Below are positions 55,939 through 64,000 of a stretch of 64,000 nt of DNA, in pieces. The DNA lies in assembly GCA_030248195.1 (NCBI GenBank), contig JASAND010004050.1:48501-112500 (forward strand), given 5' to 3'. The notes beneath the pieces were generated by a model. It ran no database searches and was not told where the DNA came from. It was given only the letters and a program-made list of their open reading frames with translations. Numbering within the stretch: position 1 is the first letter of the stretch; each line of letters starts with the position of its first letter. The stretch comes from Trissonchulus latispiculum (lineage: Eukaryota > Nematoda > Enoplea > Enoplida > Ironidae). The position numbers and the translations under genes are program-made.

Positions 55939-57042
55939 ATGCCATCCATAATAGGATTTTGCGGCCAACGGGACTATATGTCAAACATGTACAGATGTGA
56001 TGTCATCAAGGCAGGGAGAAAGTTCTGCGCAACCGAAGCAGCATACCAGTTCGGAAAAGCCTGGCTTGCGGAAAACGACGATTTGGCCAAGACCATTGCT
56101 TCGGTTCAGACAGGCTTTGAGGCCAAACGATTGTCCAAACAGGTGCGAAATAGAACTAATCAGTGGGATCAGTGCAAGTTAGCCATAATTCGGGGAGTTG
56201 TGTTTGCCAAATTCTGGCAAAATCCCCATCTCAGACAACAACTAATGGACACACAGAATTCCATTCTTGTCGAAGCTGCGTCTGATAACATTCCATCTAA
56301 TCGCAGAGATCTGTTTTATAGCGCCGGTCTTACCAAGTTGGAACTGAAACAGTTAAGCTCTGGCAGGAGCGATTCAAATGCCAGCTATCCTGGACAAAAC
56401 ATGATGGGGCATGTATTAATGGAAATTCGAGATTGTTTCAGCAAACATGCGTTTCCTAAGCTTTTAATTGTTACCGATTCGCAAGGATATAAGATTCCGA
56501 CTATAGACAACAAGTTGATCAAAGTCGTACCCGTTAGTGGTGCGAAAATTCAGACTCTGATAAAAATTGCCCGCCTTTCTGTTCACGATGGATACACGGG
56601 ATGTGTTATCCTTGGAGGGACTAATAATTTAGCTGCAATTCCATGGAAGCTTGCTCCAGACGGTGCTCTCCAACCTAGACCTGTCAAATCAATTCTGCGG
56701 CAGTTTCGAGGAGTTAAACATTTCTGCATTGAAAATCCTTCGGTTAAGTTGTGGATCGGTGAACTACCACCTCGATTTGACCAACCGCATACTGTACCCA
56801 GTAGGTGTAGCAGATTTCAGCGTACAGTGAAACATCTGAATCAAGAACTGGGATTGTTTATATCTTCTCTGCAGGAGTCCGACCTCAAGATTAATCTGCT
56901 TCCGTTGTATGATCATCTGAACAATACTAAATATTTCGCGAAATCGCAAAACGTAGACAATCAGTTCGACCTTCATTTCAACAGTTTGGGTGGACAAGCA
57001 GTATTTCAAACTCTTGAATCTCTTGTAGTTCGTTTAGACTGA
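55939..57042 (+). CDS. NADAR (YbiA-like) domain fused to an SGNH/GDSL-type hydrolase domain
   Basis: 367 codons from ATG 55939, chosen because a 3' splice site (TTTCAG) ends at 55931 and the NADAR fold begins at once; the frame extends upstream to 55876. Residues ~1-160 fit NADAR: YMSNMYRCDVI, EAAYQFGKAWL, AKRLSKQVRN, WDQCKLAIIRGVVFAKFWQN, LVEAASDN, and GQNMMGHVLMEIRD closing the domain. NADAR proteins process riboflavin-pathway intermediates or remove ADP-ribose and N-glycosidic adducts. Residues ~175-367 look SGNH-like: LLIVTDSQGY (block I Ser), VILGGTNNL (Gly/Asn blocks), and DLHFNSLGGQAVF (Asp/His block V). It lies in the retroelement interior, 0.94 kb before the 3' LTR, with no stops or frameshifts. 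The usual WG after the NADAR Glu motif is absent. Substrate and role in the element are unknown. Confidence 0.75.
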   Translation: MPSIIGFCGQRDYMSNMYRCDVIKAGRKFCATEAAYQFGKAWLAENDDLAKTIASVQTGFEAKRLSKQVRNRTNQWDQCKLAIIRGVVFAKFWQNPHLRQQLMDTQNSILVEAASDNIPSNRRDLFYSAGLTKLELKQLSSGRSDSNASYPGQNMMGHVLMEIRDCFSKHAFPKLLIVTDSQGYKIPTIDNKLIKVVPVSGAKIQTLIKIARLSVHDGYTGCVILGGTNNLAAIPWKLAPDGALQPRPVKSILRQFRGVKHFCIENPSVKLWIGELPPRFDQPHTVPSRCSRFQRTVKHLNQELGLFISSLQESDLKINLLPLYDHLNNTKYFAKSQNVDNQFDLHFNSLGGQAVFQTLESLVVRLD

Positions 57043-57981
57043 AATGTTATCTTGTCAGTCGAAACACTTTGGTTTCCTTGGACTGACTTGAGTGCCTGAT
57101 CAGTCTTCACGTTTGCGGCAATGACAAAGATCTCAACTCTTAATCTGAGCAACAATTTTGAAATACTACTATTAATGTCCGTCCGTTTGAAGTCTCGCGA
57201 GTTGCCTGCCTAAAAGTATTCAGTTAATTTTACTTAATGATTGTATATACTATGACTGCGTATTTTAATGCATTTCTTAGAATTTCTACCATTTTATCAG
57301 AGCCTGTTTTACTTTGTTCTTATCAGATAGTTAAAACTAGCATAAACTCGTCTCTGATCACTAATACCTCACAATCAACCCCCCTAGTCGAAACACTAGC
57401 CATTTTTACTTGTTGAGGGATTTGGTTTGGCTAATAAGTGACGAATAGTGATGGATAAAGTTTTGTATGTTTGAACAATTTTCTTTCAATCTCGCTATCT
57501 GAATATTTCGTTAACGTATTGTATCCGACAGAAAGTATTATGCCGTAAGTGTCAACAAGATTCCTAGTTAATTAGAGTAAAGTTAGGATAAATATAGAGA
57601 AGTTTGAGCAATTTCAGTCTCTGCTCTGTCCGATTAAGTTTCACATTTTGTTTTTGCAATGTCGTATACATTAATTATTTAGCATGTGTAAATTCTTTGT
57701 TGTTTTTGCAGTACTGTATGCTTTAATTATTTGTGCATGTGCAAATTCCTTGTTAAATATGTTTTGTAATGTTGTACTAATTAATTATTTCGCATGTGTG
57801 AATTATTTATTGAATATGTATATTTATGTGTTGAAGTCCTGATATTATACATATGTAATAATTTTTTTCCTGGAAATCCGATTGTGAGCGAGAGTCACCT
57901 TGAAAAGAAAATTATAAGATTTTGCGCTAATATCACGTCCTCCCCCTAGTCGGGATGCTACCCTTTTTATTTGTAGAGGCT
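57043..57981. other. region between NADAR gene and 3' LTR
   Basis: Non-coding. A ~42-bp imperfect direct repeat (CCCCCCTAGTCGAAACACTA at 57378 and CTCCCCCTAGTCGGGATGCTA near 57942) is present, the second copy abutting the LTR. No clear polypurine tract before 57982. Confidence 0.5.
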
Positions 57982-60900
57982 GTAATGAATACAAAATAAA
58001 CAATTTTAAAATATACCAAAAATTCGTGCTAAGCTTAAAATGTTATTCTTAATTTCTGCAGTTTCTAAAGACAAGCATCAGCGTAGGATACTCAATTATG
58101 TTATAACTTGTATTTTACTATAAGCAGAAATACGTATCGTATCTTGTTTGCAGTTGATGTGTATGTTTTTAGCATATTACTTGTACGTTCTTTGCATATT
58201 AATCTGTTTTGTCCATTCAAGCACGGGGGGTCAGAAATATCTCATTAAGTAGCCGGAATTTCTATGTATTAAGATCTTCGTAAATGACAATCACTAATTT
58301 AAATGCAATTTAAATAGGCAACTAAAACTGAAGCGTGGAAGTAACTGAGGACGTACTTTGGAGTCAATGAAGTTTTGTTCATACTAACTATTTCTGGGCT
58401 TGTTTTTTTATCTTTCAATGTTGCTCTGTTCTGCTCCCGACGTTAGAGTCTGAGTTTAAGCAAGCGAGAAAAGCTAGTGATTGGTAAAGTAAGGAAAGCG
58501 TCTATAACTTCACCCATCTACAGTAGTACAAATACTAAACTTCAAGTACATTTCTGTAGTAATTATTGCTTAAGTTGTCAACATTCAAGTATACAAAGTT
58601 GGCTTAAACGGAATTTGAAATATTTTTCTTTAACGTCTTCTCTTTGATAAATTGTTTCATCCTCTAGCAAGCGGAGGGCAGTTTAGGTCAAAATATTTTG
58701 GAGCCAGGAAGCAGCTGACCAAACCTAAGCTAAAGCCAAGCCAAACCATAAATATTATTTATGTGGCCAAGATTAATACATTTATGTGGCGTCAGCTTAA
58801 CTTTTTCCAACATTGCTACCACTTGGTCAATAATTTTCAAATAACAAATATAAACAGAGGGGAACGGGTTTAATTTCTCACAACTTGCAAAATTATTTAG
58901 AGAATTTAATTTTTACAAATTTCCAGATATAGGAATCTTGTGCTAATCTTAAGCAAAGAATACTTAAGCAAGCCTAATTTGATTGCGACAATTTTGATAA
59001 TGAATATATTATAATATTACTATTTAACAGTAAGGATTCTATTTTGTCAGGCCCTGGAATTAAGTATTAGTGAAGTCTTGACTCTTCAAATATTTGCAAC
59101 TTTAGTGACTCCAGAAACAACTGATTTAATTAATTCTGCATCAAACGAGCCGACCAACAGGCACAGTCATTAATTTAGTTCAGGAGCCAAAACTTGCTAT
59201 TTTTGAATGACCAAACGAATGGCCGAAGCTTTTTATTGTGGTCTTCTTATAGTTTTAATATTGGCTTAACATTATTGTAAAGTATTATTACAATAACTTT
59301 AACAAGCAAGTTCTGAGCAATTTTTTAATAGTACCTCAGGAGAATTTTAATCGTTTCTTTAAAAATTAAGTTATTTTGAGTCATCTAAGTGGTTTAAATC
59401 CCGCATGACGCTATGAAAGATTTACATGAAAGAACTGTAAACTAGTTCAAGTTTCGCACCATCAAAAAATAGCTCCGCGAAAGCTATCTCAGGAAGCTTC
59501 GAGAATCGCTGGTTCAATTCCTTTTCTAATTCTAACAATTTAAATTGCCTAGGGTTTCACTTCAGTCTTTTCATTAACCTTGCTTTACAGCAAAGGCAGA
59601 ACTTTTCTGAAATTTTTGTATTCCTTCAGTAGCAAGTTCAAATGAAAATGCTGTTGTAATTGCACTCTTTTCTACTGATAATTATTCAGATCAAGCATCA
59701 TTCGCAACTCTGTGGTTCGATATTCTATTCGGTTCTAAGAGAAAGTCTAGCTATACCAAAGTCAAAAGCTTTAAAGTCGCACCGAAATCTAGCTATCATT
59801 TCTGCAGCGATTAGAGTTAAGCAAGTCCTAATCGTGTTTTTGGTTTGTACTAGGGAAAAGTTCATCTTTTCCATGATTAATGCAGCGAAGAAATAAGGAC
59901 GCATTGTCAAGAGTTACTCAACTTGCCAGTTTACTCAACGTTAGAAAATGTTTAACAAATTTGCAGGAAATCTCCAACTTAAGGTTGTACTGATGCTATG
60001 TACTTAAAAATTTTGGTTTGATTCAGTTCGATTAATCTCTAAAACAACGGTACTTCCAAGTAAGACTCTGCAAAGATTCTTCACAAACAGTAAAGATCTG
60101 ATTTAATTTACGTTTCAGTTGTTTGCAATCAAATATCTCCAGGCAAATCGTTTAAACGTTGGCAGCACGCCTGTGATTTGATCTCACCAAATCCTTAACA
60201 CTTTTGTGATCACAGACACTGTAAACTTATCTAAACTAAGTGCAAAATTTGAGGCATTCCTGCTTTTGAGGTAAATTAGAGAAAGTGTTTCATTCACTGC
60301 AGCAAACTAACACAGCCTAACTGTTAGCTTCGAAAGTTGAAAGTTCAGTTCACGCGTAGAAGTTTTGGCATTCATCGTTCAACTCATTTCAAACATAAAA
60401 CAAACTAGCAAACCAGTTAGTCAATTGCGATTGATGCACGCGCTTCAGTTAATGAATTAATCGAGCGAGCGAAAGAGCGACAAATTTGCATGCGCTTATG
60501 AGCCACGGAGTTGCGAATGGCAATTGATGGGTTAAAACCCAAGCTGTATTACTTATTATTTGGGTTTTAACCCATTTGATTCAGGAACCATGGAAGAGCC
60601 ATAAGAACATCAACTGTCCAGAAATTCGGCACTTACTAGCCGATTGTGAGAAGTCTGCTCGATTTGGTACGAACCGAGCCAACCATTATTTGATTAATTG
60701 GATTACTTTTTGCGGCTCCTTTCCACTAACTTGGAACATTTGTGACATTGAAATTTGTCCGACTGGATTTTTACAGACACTCGAGATTCAAGATTCAGCT
60801 CATTTTTCTACCCAAGTCCCATCTACCGCAAGATCAGACGGTGTGGTTCCTAATTTTAACGATACAGTGCAAAACCAGTAGAGCCCAATTTTCTGCTAAC

Positions 60901-62130
60901 TTTCTGATTCTATGCCTAAAAGGTGAAAAGCCAGAATTCTGAAAATCTTGTCATTCAAAGGTGCTTTGGCTGTTAATTGACTATCAACTAATTGTTTTTA
61001 TAAGTGTAGTTAGGTGGTTTCAGTTCGGCACTGGAATCAGTGCAATTTAATTTGTAATATAAAAATTGTAATCGGACAGAGCAGAGCAGAACAGAGCAAA
61101 GCAGAGTAAAGACTTACTAGAATCAGAATCTCTGAACTAAACTAGCTTGAGCCAAATCCATCTGACTTAGATAGTAACTAGATAGTTTACTGATCCGCCG
61201 GATTCATAGGACTTAGGGCATAAAAATCACATAGAGCTATTAGAACAGGAATTGTACTACCTAAAGGCACTGCTTAGACGTGTAGGAATTATATAGTCTC
61301 CCACAGTCGTGAACATAAACCGTTAATTTTTGCCTACTTCTTTTGGACGTTTCTGATAAAAGTCAATAATTGTGCTGTATCTGATTGTTTTATGTGTATG
61401 CTAGCTGCTGTGCTTATTTTAATCTTTACGGTTTTTTTTGTATCTCATTGAACTTGATTACCGGAAATTGTTGTGAAACTACTAAGGTTCATCCTTACCT
61501 TGAATCTCAATAAATTCGGCTTTCCTAGAAATTTAGGTTACAGTCAACTTGTTGCGGCGTGTCCACTAGGTAGATAGATTGGCATATTTCGAACTTCGAT
61601 CTCCTACTCCTACTAGTTAGTGATCCTTTAAGTCTAGTCTGAATCTGGGGACTATTCATTCAAACCTTTTAACTGTTGATTGTTGAACTACCTTTGATTC
61701 GAACCCACACCTTAAACCTTTTGCAAAGATCCTGATATCTTTCCTCAACAGTGTCCTTATTTGCATATACCTTAAACCTTTTGCAAAGATCCTGATATCT
61801 TTCCTCAACAGTGTCCTTATTTGCATATACCTTAAACCTTTTGCAAAGATCCTGATATCTTTCCTCAACAGTGTCCTTATTTGCATATTCACGACCAAAC
61901 TACGTGTTTTACGTGTTTTGAGGCATAACTGTTTGACCCCTGAACTTTGGCTAACTGTCAAGACACGGTTGTCGGAACACCACCACAACTGAGTCTTTGA
62001 CCTAAGTATTCTCGGAGTACGCCGTTAGCCTGTGTAACGAATACCAGTGCTCTGTTTAAATCTTCAGAATTGTGAATAAGGGAATCAGGAGACCGATTTC
62101 ATAATTTCAATTTCAACCAATTCGTTACAC
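57982..62130 (+). repeat. 3' LTR, 4.15 kb
   Basis: Begins (T)GTAATGAATAC, ends ATTCGTTACAC, followed by ATAC. It lacks the 1.6-kb insertion and duplication of the 5' copy and also a ~45-bp segment near 60040. From about 60145 on it appears identical to 44187-46172; earlier parts carry many substitutions and small indels. The 60-bp triplicate is at 61709-61888. Confidence 0.8.
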
Positions 62131-62957
62131 ATACCGTAGTCTTTTGTCATCCTATGTGTACACGTCTTCGAAGCCCTTAGCGAGGCATAGTGGCGTAAAT
62201 ACTAAATTGTAGGGATTTGAACTGCAATATCTCTTAACTGGATTGACCCTGGACTCTAAAAATGTGTCTTGTTTTTGGACACATATGGGGGTATATTACA
62301 CCCGATAATGAGCGAAATCGGTGACTATAAAATTTGGTACCCGGCGACCCCCCCCCTTAAGTGAAATCGGAAAAGTGCTGCAGCATTAATTAAAAAATTG
62401 CTTTTGAAAGTTGAATTTCCTGAAAATTCTTGTCTCTTCTAAGATAAAATTGCCATCCATACCAAATATAGCACAATCCCGGTCCACAACGTATCCCAAC
62501 AGCCCTCCTAAGGGCTACCCAAATTTTATTCTATACTTGAAGCTCCGCAAAAAACCTTTATATAAATTACAGATACACCAATGGTTACCACTGGGTAAAC
62601 ATTTATTCGATGCCGACTTACTCTAACAAATCTTGTAAGTGAATACATTGCGATAAATTAAAATTTGGGTAGCCCTTAAGAGGGCTGTTGGGATACGTTG
62701 TGGACCGGGATTCGACCTTAGTTAGTGCGCGCCGCAGTGAAACGGTCTGTCTATGTGGCGAACCTCGGTCCGTTAGTTTACTAAATGAGTTTTGCTCAAA
62801 AGCACCAACAAAAAGGTTTATTTACGTAAGTATTTGTAAACCACTTACAAGATTTGCCGAAGTCACTTACGTCAGGGATGGGTAAGTACTGACGCAGTAT
62901 GTTGTAAGGCTTACCGTAAGTAGATGGAAAGAAATTAATAAAAGGGGTGCAGTTATA
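62131..62957. other. right flank of the LTR element and upstream region of the C2H2 gene
   Basis: Contains the hairpin 62477-62710 and, at 62820-62930, a cluster of CTTAC/GTAAG motifs (TTACGTAAGTA, CCACTTACAAG, CACTTACGTCAG, GGGTAAGTACTGACG, AGGCTTACCGTAAGTAG) just before the gene. Otherwise nothing recognised. Confidence 0.5.
62477..62710. repeat. 50-bp-arm hairpin
   Basis: TCCCGGTCCACAACGTATCC... (62477-62526) is inverted at 62661-62710 with one mismatch in 50, around a ~135-bp spacer. Confidence 0.9.
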
Positions 62958-63533
62958 GTGAACTCATCTTACCGTAAATTCTCCTTCACCATGTATGAGT
63001 GTTCAGAATGCTCAAAAGTATACCGTCATCGTCAAAGCTTGTACACTTACAAGCGTAGGGCACACAATACTTCAGAAACAGACGGAGAAGATCATGAAAC
63101 TGAGAACAGCACTGACACCAATGATAGCAGTGCTAGCAGAGAGAAATTGTCACATTTTTGGCAAGATTTGAAAGAACAAGCTATAGCAAAACACAGGTCG
63201 CGCTTAACTCGGATATCAATGGAATACGAAGAAGATGGTTACTCAAACAAAGAAGCAGAAAGAGAAGCTTTTGATGATCTTATCCTACGCATCAGAAGAA
63301 GTATTAACGGCCTGGTGCTGAGTAAATTTGCTGAGCTGATTGCTTTCGGTAATGATCCCATTATAAAGGAGATAATTGATAAAAAGAACGAACTAGTGGA
63401 TGATAAGGGTATGGAACCATTAGAAGCGTATAAAATCGCTGTTGAGAAGAACAGAAGTATAGATGAATACGTTCTCACAAATAGCGACGAGCCTGTGGAA
63501 GATGATGGCGAATTTGAAAATCTTTCATCATAG
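62958..63533 (+). CDS. small zinc-finger-like, element-associated protein (C2H2-derived)
   Basis: 191 codons; ATG 62958 or, better placed against the finger, ATG 62991 (ACC ATG TAT). One degenerate finger, YECSECSKVYRHRQSLYTYK then RRAH: the two Cys and last His remain but the first zinc His is Tyr, whereas the related pseudogene at 36160 keeps both His. Then an acidic Ser/Thr/Asp-rich stretch, a charged helical region (LKEQAIAKHRSRLTRISMEY), the block KFAELIAFGNDPIIKEIIDK shared with the paralogue, and an acidic C-terminus. No known catalytic motif. The frame is intact despite conservation with a multiply broken copy, suggesting recent activity. Clusters of GTAAG/CTTAC motifs flank it on both sides. 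Probably nuclear and DNA-binding; function unknown. Confidence 0.7.
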   Translation: MNSSYRKFSFTMYECSECSKVYRHRQSLYTYKRRAHNTSETDGEDHETENSTDTNDSSASREKLSHFWQDLKEQAIAKHRSRLTRISMEYEEDGYSNKEAEREAFDDLILRIRRSINGLVLSKFAELIAFGNDPIIKEIIDKKNELVDDKGMEPLEAYKIAVEKNRSIDEYVLTNSDEPVEDDGEFENLSS

Positions 63534-64000
63534 GTATTTGTCGTATTACCAATTTGTGTAGGAGTTTAAATTGACTCTTCTGTAAGCGTCAACTTACAAG
63601 ACTAATACTTACGTGCTTGGGTAAGTAAATACTTACGTGCTTGGGTAAGTACTTACACTAATTACATGGAAGTAAAGGCTAACCTTATTGTTGGCCTTAC
63701 GTTGTATAGGGACTTTGTGTCATTGAGGCATATTCGTTGTTATTGCATTGAAGATTGTATTTAAATGTAAACCTGTATCTGTAATGGTATCTATTAGTCT
63801 AGCAATGTAAGTGCTGTTTGTCGGAAATGTAGCGTTTAAAAATAAAAAAAGAAAAAAACAATGACAGCGGTGACAGAGAACCTTCCCGAGGTGCTGTCGT
63901 TAAAGCACGCAAAGTGCTGAACAAGTCTTACTCTGTCAGTTATGAAAGCTGATTCTCAGTAATAAAATAAAAGAGCAGTCATGAAAAGTACGGCGGCGGG
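63534..64000. other. downstream region of the C2H2 gene
   Basis: A direct repeat TACTTACGTGCTTGGGTAAG (about 63607 and 63628) and further GTAAG motifs up to 63700 mirror those upstream of the gene. AT-rich afterwards with an A-rich tract near 63840. No gene seen before the window ends. Confidence 0.5.

Larger units (their letters stand above)
40158..62130 (+). mobile_element. ~22-kb LTR retroelement with giant LTRs, gag and NADAR-SGNH gene, no pol
   Basis: Long direct repeats 40158-46172 and 57982-62130 begin GTAATGAATAC and end ATTCGTTACAC, i.e. inverted TGTAAtGAAT/ATTCgTTACA edges. The flanks ATAC (40154-40157) and ATAC (62131-62134) give a 4-bp TSD. Directly inside the left repeat is a TGG-type primer site, then a gag frame with CCHC knuckle; a NADAR/SGNH frame sits before the right repeat. 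No protease, RT or integrase motif was seen, so it would need a helper, like LARD elements. A polypurine tract next to the 3' LTR is not evident. A segmental duplication is the alternative, but the primer site and gag argue for an LTR element. Confidence 0.75.

Noticed and set aside
57378..57985. CCCCCTAGTCG repeats as a short LTR or polypurine tract
   Set aside because: The repeat is imperfect, pyrimidine-rich on the plus strand, and not found at the 5' side.
1..64000. CRISPR array, operons, bacterial promoters or riboswitches
   Set aside because: Spliced genes, transposon content and intron structure show animal nuclear DNA; no regularly spaced direct repeats of CRISPR type were seen.

Overview
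The window is animal nuclear DNA, most likely from a nematode. Coding sequence is split by GT..AG introns, intergenic DNA is AT-rich and packed with transposable elements, and four recognisable host genes are present. These are an LDLR-A/EGF secreted or surface protein (3' part, eight symmetric phase-1 exons, 1-5818), a two-pore-domain potassium-channel relative (three exons, 11085-15579), an intronless DEG/ENaC channel (17034-18395, minus) and an intronless seven-helix chemoreceptor of the nematode Srx kind (21520-22452, minus). The receptor and the TWK-like channel are the main reasons for suggesting a nematode; the species cannot be read from this alone.

Layout. From 1 to 23 kb the host genes lie among non-autonomous DNA elements, several with clear target-site duplications (TSDs): 591-1287 (8 bp), 3734-4325 (7 bp), 6906-8507 (hAT-like, 8 bp), 9927-11043 with a 590-bp palindrome nested inside it (8 bp), 12248-13063, and a foldback in the last K2P intron. 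From 23 to 33 kb there is no convincing host gene, only foldbacks, MITEs and tRNA-derived repeats. At 33.3-38.65 kb lies a nested composite: an outer element encoding a small C2H2 zinc-finger protein has been hit by a 2.55-kb element whose ~300-bp terminal inverted repeats enclose a non-LTR reverse transcriptase, and by a 1.43-kb palindromic element inside the zinc-finger gene (9-bp TSD). A second, intact zinc-finger gene of the same family is at 62958-63533.

At 38965-39021 there is a sequence with every core feature of a hammerhead ribozyme, just downstream of a tRNA-derived SINE-like repeat.

From 40158 to 62130 lies what I read as one ~22-kb LTR retroelement: a 6.0-kb 5' LTR (enlarged by an internal duplication and insertion), a TGG-type primer-binding site, a gag ORF with a zinc knuckle, a multi-hairpin RNA structure just after the gag stop, ~7.5 kb without coding capacity and no pol, then an intact NADAR + SGNH-hydrolase-like fusion ORF, and a 4.15-kb 3' LTR. 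The right ~2 kb of the two LTRs looks identical while the left part is only roughly 90% similar.

Strongest leads: the NADAR-SGNH gene inside a giant pol-less LTR element, the reverse transcriptase enclosed by DNA-transposon-like inverted repeats, the hammerhead motif, and the K2P homologue with both selectivity filters altered.
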